Assembly: GCF_014191305.1 (NCBI RefSeq)
Contig: NZ_JACHWJ010000005.1
Location: 1-64,000 of the forward strand
DNA from: Pseudoclavibacter helvolus
GTDB lineage: Bacteria; Actinomycetota; Actinomycetes; Actinomycetales; Microbacteriaceae
Direction: 5' to 3'
Length of the DNA: 64,000 nt
Shown: positions 16,378 through 23,951 of the stretch, piece by piece
How positions within the stretch are numbered: the first letter of the stretch is position 1
How the letters are laid out: the number at the start of each line of letters is the position of its first letter
Translations under genes and position numbers: made by a program
The notes under the pieces: model-generated
Databases searched by the model: none
Seen by the model: the letters and a program-made list of their open reading frames with translations, nothing else
Told to the model about the DNA's origin: nothing

Positions 16378-18906
16378 ATGGCAACAAAGAAACGTGGAAG
16401 CTGGAAGCGCGGTCCTCTGACCCGCGTCCTCGGACTGGTCGGGGTGAGCGGCCTTGCCGCCGTCTTGATCACCGCACTGGTAACTCCGCTCGTCTCCGTC
16501 GCCAACATCGCGGAGAACAGCTCCATCAACCTCTTCGAGAGCCTCCCCGACTACCTGGAGATCAACGAACTCCAGCAGGTCACCGAGCTCTACGCCAAGC
16601 AGGGCGGCCAGGACGTCAAGTTCGCCCAGTTCTACAACCAGAACCGCATCGAGGTTCCCCTCGACCAGATCTCCCCGTGGGTGCCGCTCGCGGCAATCTC
16701 GGTGGAAGACCCGCGCTTCCGCGAGCACGACGGCGTCGACGTCATCTCCGCCGCCCGCGCACTCGTGACCTCGGTCATCGGCGACGCGTCGGCCGGCGCA
16801 TCCACCATCACGATGCAGTGGGTCCGCAACGTCCGCGTGCAGGAGGCCGAGGCGATCCTCGACCCCGCCGAGAGCGAGAAGGCGTACATCGAGGCGACCG
16901 ACCCGAACACGGGCCGCAAGCTCCAGGAGATGCGTCTCGCCATCGGTGTTGAGCAGCAGTACTCGAAGGACGAGATCCTCCAGGGCTACCTCAACATCGC
17001 TCTTTTCGGTGGCACCACGTACGGCATCGAGTCGGCCGCCCAGCGCTACTTCGGCAAGCCAGCGCTCGACCTCAATCTTCAGGAGGCAGCAAGCCTCATC
17101 GCCATCGTGCAGGAGCCGAACGCGTACCGCCTCGACCGCGAAGAGAACATCGCCGGCAACAAGGAGCGGCGCGACTACATCCTCATGCGCATGATGGAGG
17201 AAGGCGCCATCGACCAGGCGACTTACGAGGCCACCATCGCGCTACCCGTCGAGCCCAACGTCAAGGACCCGAACCACGGCTGCGAGTTCGCGGAAGGTAA
17301 CGCGAAGTACTTCTGCAAGTTCGTGCAGCTCTCCGTGCTCCAGGACGAGGCCTTCGGCGCCACTGAGGCGGAGCGGATGTTCAACCTCGCCGGCAAGGGC
17401 TACAAGATCTACACGTCGCTCGACCTCGATATGCAGGGCGTCGCAACGCAGTCCATGCAGAACGCGGTACCGGCGACCTACCCCGGCACCGAGCTCGGAG
17501 CGGCCGCCTCCATGGTCGAGAACGGAACTGGGCGGATCCTCGCGATGGTGCAGAACACCCAGTTCAGCGAGGTGGCCGAGAACCAGGGCCTCCCTGGCGT
17601 GACCTCAGTGAACTACAACGCGGACTACGAGTACGGCGGCTCGACGGGCTTCCAGACCGGCTCGACCTACAAGATCTTCACGCTCGCCGAATGGCTCGCC
17701 TCCGGGAAGTCGCTGTACTCGTCCATCCCCGGACAGAACCGAACGTTCTACCAGGAGGACTTCTCCAACACGTGCGAGGCGGAGACCGACGGGCCCTGGG
17801 CACCCACCAACGACAGCGGCCAGCGGGTTGGCACGGTGTCGGTGAAGTCGGCGACGGCGTCATCAATCAACACCGCCTACGTGTCGATGGCTGAGCGCCT
17901 CGACCAGTGCCGCATCCGCGACACCGCGATGGCCCTTGGTGGCCACCGCGCAGACGGAGCTATCAATTCCTCCCTGCCCTCGGCAATCCTGGGCGCCGCT
18001 AACGAGATGGCCCCGCTTTCGATGGCGACCGTCATGTCTGGACTCGCCAACAGCGGCGTCACCTGCACACCGACGGGCATCGACCGCGTCACGCTGCGCG
18101 ACGGCACCGAGGTTGCGGGCCCAGAGTCGCGTTGCATCCAAGCCGTTACGCCGCAGGTAGCCGCAGGTGTCGACGAGGCCCTTGCGGGTGTTGTCGAGGG
18201 AGGCACCGGTTCCCGGTCGAACCCTGGCATCGTGCCGCTCATCGGCAAGACGGGAACCACCGACAACGGCCTGCAGACGTGGATGGTCGGCGCGACGACG
18301 AAGGTCGGCCTCGCCGTCTGGGTCGGCAACGCCAACGGCCTGCTGCCCATGTACGACGTCGACCTGCCGCTCGCGGCGGGGAGCCAGACCCGTCACGTGC
18401 TCTTCAACGAGATCATCGGGCACGCGATGAGCACCTATGGCGGCGGCGCCTTCCCCGAGTACGTCGAAGACGAGGACGCGCTTGTCCTCGCGACTGTCCC
18501 GGATCTGACGGGTCGTTCCACGGAGGAGGCGCGGCAGGTGCTCGAAGGCCTCGGCTTCGGCGTCTCGATTGGGCCGTCTGTCGACTCCGACCAGTCCCCT
18601 GGCAGCGTCGCGAATACCCTGCCGACCGCGAACACACGCGTCGACAAGGGCACGACCATCACCATCCACCCTTCCGCGCTGCCCGAGGACGCCACTCGCG
18701 GGCTGCTCGCCCCCGACGTCGCCGGGAAGACGCAGGATGAAGCTACGGCGCTCCTCGCAGGCGCCGGCTTCAGTGGAACGGTGACCGTCATCGCTGAGAA
18801 GAACGCCACCGTGCCGAGCGGTCAGGTCATCCGAACCGACCCCTCGACGGGCACGCCGATCGAGCCGACCGGCCAGATCAGACTGTTCGTCTCGTCAGGG
18901 CCCTAG
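16378..18906 (+). CDS. Bifunctional class A penicillin-binding protein with PASTA repeats (copy 2)
   Basis: An 842-aa paralogue of the 12854-15376 gene with the same order: N-terminal helix, GT51 domain (EDPRFREHDGVD, GASTITMQWVRN), transpeptidase domain (Ser429-x-x-Lys432, Ser496-x-Asn498, Lys624-Thr-Gly) and two PASTA repeats. The enzyme core is nearly colinear with copy 1. The N-terminal tip (more basic in copy 2) and PASTA linkers differ most. Both copies keep all catalytic residues, so this looks like functional duplication rather than decay. A terminator hairpin follows. Confidence 0.94.
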   Translation: MATKKRGSWKRGPLTRVLGLVGVSGLAAVLITALVTPLVSVANIAENSSINLFESLPDYLEINELQQVTELYAKQGGQDVKFAQFYNQNRIEVPLDQISPWVPLAAISVEDPRFREHDGVDVISAARALVTSVIGDASAGASTITMQWVRNVRVQEAEAILDPAESEKAYIEATDPNTGRKLQEMRLAIGVEQQYSKDEILQGYLNIALFGGTTYGIESAAQRYFGKPALDLNLQEAASLIAIVQEPNAYRLDREENIAGNKERRDYILMRMMEEGAIDQATYEATIALPVEPNVKDPNHGCEFAEGNAKYFCKFVQLSVLQDEAFGATEAERMFNLAGKGYKIYTSLDLDMQGVATQSMQNAVPATYPGTELGAAASMVENGTGRILAMVQNTQFSEVAENQGLPGVTSVNYNADYEYGGSTGFQTGSTYKIFTLAEWLASGKSLYSSIPGQNRTFYQEDFSNTCEAETDGPWAPTNDSGQRVGTVSVKSATASSINTAYVSMAERLDQCRIRDTAMALGGHRADGAINSSLPSAILGAANEMAPLSMATVMSGLANSGVTCTPTGIDRVTLRDGTEVAGPESRCIQAVTPQVAAGVDEALAGVVEGGTGSRSNPGIVPLIGKTGTTDNGLQTWMVGATTKVGLAVWVGNANGLLPMYDVDLPLAAGSQTRHVLFNEIIGHAMSTYGGGAFPEYVEDEDALVLATVPDLTGRSTEEARQVLEGLGFGVSIGPSVDSDQSPGSVANTLPTANTRVDKGTTITIHPSALPEDATRGLLAPDVAGKTQDEATALLAGAGFSGTVTVIAEKNATVPSGQVIRTDPSTGTPIEPTGQIRLFVSSGP

Positions 18907-18914
18907 GAGTTCTC

Positions 18915-18948
18915 GTTGCTCGCGCCCTCGGTTGGCGGCGCGAGCAAC
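18915..18948 (+). terminator. Terminator of the PBP/phosphoesterase cluster
   Basis: Perfect 12-bp arms GTTGCTCGCGCC and GGCGCGAGCAAC around a 10-nt loop, 8 nt after the stop codon. It has no strong T tract. Confidence 0.65.
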
Positions 18949-18956
18949 CTTCGGGT

Positions 18957-18962
18957 ACTCTT
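18957..18962 (+). promoter_or_regulatory. -10 box of tRNA-Pro
   Basis: TACTCT lies 29 nt before the mature 5' end of the tRNA, just after the PBP terminator, consistent with a short 5' leader removed by RNase P. Confidence 0.4.
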
Positions 18963-18991
18963 GGGGAGTTCGCCGCTCAGCGGTGAGCGAT

Positions 18992-19065
<74 letters not shown>

Positions 19066-19071
19066 CAAATG

Positions 19072-19105
19072 GGCCCGAGTTCGCACGCGAACTCGGGCCT
19101 TTTTT
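19072..19105 (+). terminator. Intrinsic terminator of tRNA-Pro
   Basis: Arms GGCCCGAGTTCG and CGAACTCGGGCC form a 12-bp perfect stem followed directly by six T residues, a textbook Rho-independent terminator. Confidence 0.92.
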
Positions 19106-19136
19106 GTGCGCACACCCGCGCCCTGTCGCGTCGCCC

Positions 19137-20093
19137 TCAGACTCGTTGTCCGGCTTGCGGTGTCCGCCCCTCGTAGAGCCCGGTCGAGAGGTAACGCTCT
19201 CCCCCGTCCGGGAAGACGGCGACGATGGTCTTGCCGGCAAATGCCTCACGTCGTGCGAGCTCGGCTGCCGCCAGCAGCGCGGCGCCGGAGGAAATGCCCA
19301 CGAGCAGGCCGTGCGAGCGCGCGAGTCCGCGGGCTGCCTCGTAGGCGTCAGCCCCGGGCACCGCGATGATCTCGTCGACCACGTCGAGGTCCAGAACGGG
19401 CGGGATTCCGTTCCCACCAACGATGCCCTGGATGAGGTGCGGCTGGAACTCCCCGCCGCTGAGCACGGGCGCCTCGGCGGGCTCGACGGCGACGACGTGG
19501 ATGCCCGGCTTCTGCTCTCGCAGGAACGACCCGGCGCCCGTGACCGTGCCGCCGGTTCCCGCGGTCGCTACCAGCGCATCCACGCCCCCGTCTGTATCGC
19601 GCCAGATTTCGGGCCCCGTCGTGTCGTGGTGCGTCGCCGGGTTTGCGGCGTTGCCGCCCTGCCCTGAAAGGAAGGCGCCCGGCGTCGCCTCGACGATCTG
19701 ACCGGCACGCTGGTTCGCGCCTGCCATGGCGTCAACGCCCGGTGTCAGCACCACCTCCGCGCCGAGAGCGGCGAGGAGACCCCGGCGTTCGAGCGACACG
19801 TCTTCTGGCAGTGCGATGATCACGCGGTAGCCGAGCGAAGCTCCGATCCAGGCCAGCGCGATGCCGGTGTTCCCGCTCGAGGCCTCCACGATCGTGCCGC
19901 CCGGCCTGAGACGCCCGTCCGCCTCCGCCGCCCGCACGATCGCCAGCGCCGTGCGATCTTTGACGCTCGACGCCGGGTTGAAGAACTCGAGCTTCGCCAG
20001 GATGCGTGCGCGTGCTCCGTGGACGGCGGCGGTGACGTCGAGCAGCGGAGTGCCCCCGACCAGCTCTGCGAGGGATGCGGCGATGCGTGTCAT
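19137..20093 (-). CDS. cysK: Cysteine synthase (O-acetylserine sulfhydrylase)
   Basis: A PLP enzyme that makes cysteine from O-acetylserine and sulfide, 318 aa. The PLP lysine is Lys45 in NPASSVKDR. The substrate loop EASSGNTGIALA, the phosphate-binding GTGGTVTG and the late SSGAAL motif are all present. The start at 20093 fits family length; an upstream extension is unlikely. A CATCCT hexamer is 6 nt upstream, possibly a leaderless -10. CysK is favoured over cystathionine beta-synthase because there is no C-terminal CBS domain. No cysE neighbour is visible. Confidence 0.88.
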   Translation of the reverse strand: MTRIAASLAELVGGTPLLDVTAAVHGARARILAKLEFFNPASSVKDRTALAIVRAAEADGRLRPGGTIVEASSGNTGIALAWIGASLGYRVIIALPEDVSLERRGLLAALGAEVVLTPGVDAMAGANQRAGQIVEATPGAFLSGQGGNAANPATHHDTTGPEIWRDTDGGVDALVATAGTGGTVTGAGSFLREQKPGIHVVAVEPAEAPVLSGGEFQPHLIQGIVGGNGIPPVLDLDVVDEIIAVPGADAYEAARGLARSHGLLVGISSGAALLAAAELARREAFAGKTIVAVFPDGGERYLSTGLYEGRTPQAGQRV

Positions 20094-20109
20094 GCCAGCA
20101 GGATGACAC
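20087..20109. repeat. Inverted repeat across the cysK start codon
   Basis: GTGTCAT and ATGACAC (7 bp, 9-nt spacer) lie around the cysK ATG. It could be a small operator or a start-sequestering hairpin, or chance. Confidence 0.3.
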
Positions 20110-20199
20110 CTCAGGACGGCCGGGTCACTCGTGCAGGCCGAACAACGTAACCCTCGCCGGGCCAGCGGGCGGTCGCTCGGCATGGTGTACTTTCGGCCC

Positions 20200-21108
20200 A
20201 TGCCGAACGCGTGGCCCTCGTGCTGATCCCGGACGACCTCGTGCGCCGCCTGACGGGGCGCCCCGCGGATGTCGGCGACGACGGCGACGCGTGGCTCGCG
20301 AGGCTACCTGCGCTCATAGACGAGCGCCTGGACGCCTGGGACCTCACCGGTCGCCGGTGAATCGAGCAACGGCCACAACGCGGTCGTGCTGCCGGTCACG
20401 CGGCGAGGTGAGCCGCAGATGCTGAAGCTGAGCTGGCCGCACCAGGAGGCCGCCGCCGAGCACCTCGGGCTCCGCCACTGGAAGGGCAATGGAATCGTGC
20501 GTCTCACAGCCGCGCACCCGGCTGATTTCGCTCTTCTCCTGGAGCCGCTCGACTCCACCCGTGACTTGCACTCGATCGAGACCGACGATGCCTGCCGGAC
20601 CATAGGCGGGCTCCTGCGTCGGCTGAACGTCGCTCCCGCGCACTCCGTCCCCGACTTCCGCGAGGAGGCGAGCGGATGGATCGAGCCGCTCCGCGCATAT
20701 CCTCCGTCGGTGCCCCGCCGCTGGGTCGACCGCGCACTCGACACCTTCGACTCGCGACCCTACGAGCCGAAGCTGCTGCACCTGGACCTGCACTACGGCA
20801 ACGTGCTCGCGGCCGAGCGGGAGCCGTGGCTGGCGATCGACCCGAAGCCCGTCGCGGGGCCGTCGGGCTTCGAGGTGTACCCAGCGCTGCGCACTCGAGT
20901 CGACGACTACCGAGGTGGCGCGCTCATGCACGCCGAGGTCCGCAGCAGGGTTGAGCTCATCAGCGACGAGGCTGGCATCGATCTCGACGACGCCAGGGAA
21001 TGGTGCACCGCGCACGCCGTGCTCAACGCGCACCAGGTTGCCGAGGAGGGATGGCCGACGCTCGTGACGCTGCACCTCGCGATCGCAAAGGCCCTGTCGG
21101 ATATCTGA
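20200..21108 (+). pseudogene. APH(6)/hydroxyurea-kinase-like phosphotransferase, frame disrupted
   Basis: The kinase part is clear in the frame ending at 21108: catalytic loop HLDLHYGNVL and the metal-binding IDPKP, as in streptomycin 6-kinase-like proteins. About 45 N-terminal residues (VALVLIPDDLVRRL... to AWDLT) are encoded from 20211 in another frame that stops at 20358. The likely leaderless ATG at 20200 (TACTTT lies 6 nt upstream) is back in the final frame. So two compensating indels, near 20205 and near 20345, separate the parts. It could be a real pseudogene or assembly error. The substrate is unknown; a resistance role is only a family possibility. Confidence 0.7.
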
Positions 21109-21133
21109 GCATCCGACGGCCCAACCGGGCCGC

Positions 21134-21149
21134 GAGGCCCTGGGGCCTC
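21134..21149. terminator. Short hairpin between convergent kinase and DinB genes
   Basis: GAGGCCC and GGGCCTC pair with a 2-nt loop, overlapping the stop of the minus-strand gene. Compact bidirectional terminator candidate. Confidence 0.4.
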
Positions 21150-21660
21150 AGCCCCGCAGGATCCCCGCGGCGTAGGCCGCCTGGCCGACGTGCTGAGCCG
21201 CGTCGTCGATGATGCTCACGATGCGGGCCGCACGAGTCACGGGCGGGTCCCAGTTCTCGTCGATGATGTCGCCGAGGGCATCCGGGCTGAGCGAGCGGAT
21301 GTGCGCGCGCAGTGCGTCCGTCGTCGCCCGCAGGTAGTCGAGCAGCAGCGCCGCGTCATCCACGACCACGGCACGCGCGTCGGCGGGCGAGTGCCCGTAG
21401 CCGACGGTGTCGCCGAGCTTACCGAGCCCGAAGCGGGCGTCGAACCCCTGCGAGGGCCACACCTCGTCGACCTCCGCGAGCGCCGCGAGCTGCACGTCGA
21501 TCTCGCGGCCGGTGTGCCAGAGCAGCCAGGCGATGGAGTTGTCGTGGCCGCCAGGGTGGGCGTTGAGGGCCTCGGCCGTCAGCTTGCCCGCGAACCGTTC
21601 GGCTGCCTCGACGGGGCGGCTCGCGAAGTCGTCGAGCACGTCGCGTGCGTCGACGCTCAT
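21148..21660 (-). CDS. DinB-like (DUF664) protein
   Basis: A 170-aa four-helix-bundle protein. It shows HPGGHDNSIAWLLWHTGREIDVQ near the N-terminus and IDDAAQHVGQAAYAAG near the end. The His residues of these helices are the expected metal ligands of the DinB/mycothiol-dependent S-transferase superfamily. The ATG overlaps the stop of the glutathionyl-hydroquinone-reductase-like gene (ATGA), so both are made together. A thiol-transfer or detoxification role is plausible given that partner, but unproven. Confidence 0.8.
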   Translation of the reverse strand: MSVDARDVLDDFASRPVEAAERFAGKLTAEALNAHPGGHDNSIAWLLWHTGREIDVQLAALAEVDEVWPSQGFDARFGLGKLGDTVGYGHSPADARAVVVDDAALLLDYLRATTDALRAHIRSLSPDALGDIIDENWDPPVTRAARIVSIIDDAAQHVGQAAYAAGILRG

Positions 21661-22763
21661 GCGCGCGACCGTCCGAGGTGCACGAGGTCGTGGTCGGCCT
21701 CGATGGGCTCGAGGTTCGGGCCTGGCGGGGTGCCGTCGCCGAACGGCGATCCGCCGAGCTGCTCGCGGAAGTGCGGCAGGTTCCAATTGTGCAGCTCGGG
21801 GCCTGCCGGCACGATGCCACTCGGGTTGATGTCGCGGTGCACGTCGTAATAGTGGCGTTTGATGTCGACGAAGTCGGTCGTGTCGCCGAACCCGGGCGTC
21901 TGGAACAGGTCGCGCGCGTACGCCCACAGCACCGGCATCTCGCTGAGCTTCTGCCGGTTGCACTTGAAGTGCCCGTGGTAGACGGCGTCGAAGCGCGCCA
22001 ACGTGGTGAAGAGCCGCACGTCGGCCTCCGTGATGGTGTCGCCCATGAGGTAGCGACGGGTCTCGAGGCGCTCCGAGACGATGTCGAGCGCGGTGAAGAG
22101 GCGGTCGTAGGCCTCGTCGTAGGCCTCCTGCGAGCCCGCGAAGCCGCAGCGGTAGACACCGTTGTTGATCTCCGTGTAGATGTGCTTCATGACGGCGTCC
22201 ATCTCGTCGCGGAGCGCCTCCGGGTAGAGGTCTGGCGCCCCGTCACGGTGGAACTCCGTCCACTCGGTCGAGAAGTCGAGCGTGATCCACGGGTAGTCGT
22301 TGGTGACGACGCCGCCGCTTGGCACGTCAACGATGGCCGGAACCGTGATGCCTCGCGGGTAGTCGGGGAAGCGCTTCAGATAGGCGTCCTGAATGCGCGG
22401 GATGCCGAGCACCGGGTCGAGCCCGCCCGGGTCCTTGTCGAACGTCCACGAGCGCTTGTCGTGCACGGGACCGCAGATGCCCATCGAGATAGCGTCCTCG
22501 AGGCCAAGGAGCCTGCGAACGATCGTCGCGCGGTTCGCCCACGGGCAGGCGCGGGCGACGACGAGCCGGTAACGACCAGCCTCGACGGGCCAGGTCTGGA
22601 TGCCCTCGCCGACCGAGCGCGCGTTCTTCGTGATGCGGTCGCCGATGTAGTTCGTGTCGCGGTCGAAGGGCTGCCCGGCCTTCGAGTACACGCCCTGCTC
22701 CGCCGCTTCCTCGCTGGCCGCTTGTTCGTCGCCTGGCCGTGCATCCTGTGTCGCCTGAGTCAT
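21657..22763 (-). CDS. Glutathionyl-hydroquinone reductase family protein (xi-class GST)
   Basis: A 368-aa protein of the YqjG/ECM4 family. The catalytic Cys is Cys73 in ACPWANR, followed by TVPAIVD, the cis-Pro element of the thioredoxin fold, and TNDYPWITLDFSTEW. A helical GST C-domain ends near 310. Actinobacteria use mycothiol, so the real co-substrate may be mycothiol. TAGGAT lies 6 nt before the ATG, suggesting a leaderless mRNA. It leads a two-gene operon with the DinB-like gene. Confidence 0.88.
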   Translation of the reverse strand: MTQATQDARPGDEQAASEEAAEQGVYSKAGQPFDRDTNYIGDRITKNARSVGEGIQTWPVEAGRYRLVVARACPWANRATIVRRLLGLEDAISMGICGPVHDKRSWTFDKDPGGLDPVLGIPRIQDAYLKRFPDYPRGITVPAIVDVPSGGVVTNDYPWITLDFSTEWTEFHRDGAPDLYPEALRDEMDAVMKHIYTEINNGVYRCGFAGSQEAYDEAYDRLFTALDIVSERLETRRYLMGDTITEADVRLFTTLARFDAVYHGHFKCNRQKLSEMPVLWAYARDLFQTPGFGDTTDFVDIKRHYYDVHRDINPSGIVPAGPELHNWNLPHFREQLGGSPFGDGTPPGPNLEPIEADHDLVHLGRSRA

Positions 22764-22769
22764 GCACCA

Positions 22770-22775
22770 ATCCTA
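22770..22775 (-). promoter_or_regulatory. Leaderless -10 box of the GST operon
   Basis: TAGGAT on the minus strand, 6 nt before the ATG at 22763. Confidence 0.55.
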
Positions 22776-22866
22776 GGAAGCGGATGTGGATGCTCCCTGG
22801 GGGCGGTGTCGCAGGACGCCCCGGCGGGTTCGGAATAAATTCACTGACTCATGACATAACTAAAGT

Positions 22867-23487
22867 GTCGTCCTGCGACTGCCGGGCGATGCAACAGATG
22901 TCTCCAGCGAAGCCGACACCGACGCCTACGTCGCGGCGACGCTCGAGCGCTTCGGCCGCATCGACGGCTTCTTCAACAACGCCGGCATCGAGGGCCGCCA
23001 GAACCTGACCGAGGACTTCGGCGCCGCTGAGTTCGAGCGCGTCATTGCCATCAACCTCCGCGGCGTCTTCCTCGGCCTCGAGAAGGTGCTCAAGGTCATG
23101 CGCGAGCAGGGCTACGGCTTTGTCGTGAACACGGCGTCCGTCGGCGGCATCCGCGGCGTCGGCAACCAGTCGGGCTACGCCGCCGCAAAGCACGGGGTTG
23201 TTGGCCTCACCCGGAACTCGGCCATCGAGTACGGCCAGTTCGGTGTGCGTATCAACGCCATCGCGCCCGGTGCCATCTGGACTCCCATGGTCGAGAACTC
23301 CATGCGCCAGCTCGACGCCGAGCACCCGGAGAAGGCCGCCGAGCAGTTCATCCAGATCAACCCGACGAAGCGCTACGGCCAGCCCGACGAGATCGGCGCG
23401 GCTGTCGCGTTCCTTCTTTCCGACGACGCGAGCTACATCAACGCGGCTGTTGTCCCCATCGATGGCGGTCAGTCGGCGAAGTACTAG
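22867..23487 (+). pseudogene. 5'-truncated short-chain dehydrogenase/reductase
   Basis: The frame opens after an in-frame TAA at 22861 and encodes ADTDAYVAATLERFGRIDGFFNNAGI, the SASVGG segment, catalytic GYAAAKHG (Tyr-x-x-x-Lys), NAIAPGAIWTPM and the C-terminal IDGGQSAKY. It is intact from the NNAG motif onward. The N-terminal Rossmann element (TGxxxGxG, roughly 60 residues) and any good start codon are missing. The sequence just before the break is AT-rich (near 22830-22863), which may mark a deletion junction. Without the dinucleotide-binding loop it cannot be a working enzyme. Confidence 0.75.
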
Positions 23488-23537
23488 CGAGCCCCCGGCC
23501 CCTCGCACGCGGTCGAGCCGCCAGCCGGCCCCAGGGC

Positions 23538-23543
23538 TACGCT
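23538..23543 (+). promoter_or_regulatory. Leaderless -10 box of the DUF1801 gene
   Basis: TACGCT ends 6 nt before the ATG at 23550. Confidence 0.55.
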
Positions 23544-23549
23544 GGCGGC

Positions 23550-23942
23550 ATGACCGCCACCCCGTCTCCAGAAGTTGACGCCTACTTCGCCGAGCTCGAG
23601 CATCCGCTGCTTGAGGTCGCGCTCGGCCTGCGGGAAGTGCTCCTCGACTCGCACCCCGAGGTCGTCGAGAGCATCAAGTGGAAGGCGCCGAACTACGAGG
23701 TCGCCGACGACTTCGCGACGCTCAGCCTGCGCCGCCCGACGGCCGTGCAGCTCGTGCTCCACACCGGCGCGAAGGTGAAGCCGGAGCATCCCGAGGTGGC
23801 GGTCGATGCCCCCGCCAAGCTGCTCAAGTGGCCTGACCGCAACCGCGCCGTCGCGTCGTTCTGCAGCATCGCCGAGTTCGAGGATGCGCGAGGCGCCCTC
23901 GCGGGCATCGTGCGTTCCTGGGCCGCGCAGGTCAGAGCCTAA
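23550..23942 (+). CDS. DUF1801 (YdhG-like) protein
   Basis: A 130-aa cytoplasmic protein. It has the family pattern HPLLEVALGLREVLLDSHPEV, ESIKWKAPNYEV, then LVLHTGAKVK and a C-terminal helix ending in IVRSWAAQV. DUF1801 proteins adopt a SufE/frataxin-like fold of unknown function. The gene is apparently monocistronic and convergent with the polysaccharide deacetylase gene, with 9 nt between stop codons. Confidence 0.85.
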   Translation: MTATPSPEVDAYFAELEHPLLEVALGLREVLLDSHPEVVESIKWKAPNYEVADDFATLSLRRPTAVQLVLHTGAKVKPEHPEVAVDAPAKLLKWPDRNRAVASFCSIAEFEDARGALAGIVRSWAAQVRA

Positions 23943-23951
23943 GCTGCAGGC

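Noticed and set aside
22867-23487. Intact SDR gene starting at the internal ATG at 23086
   Set aside because: That start would drop the NNAG motif and the dinucleotide site. Homology clearly continues upstream to about 22867, so it is a truncated gene.
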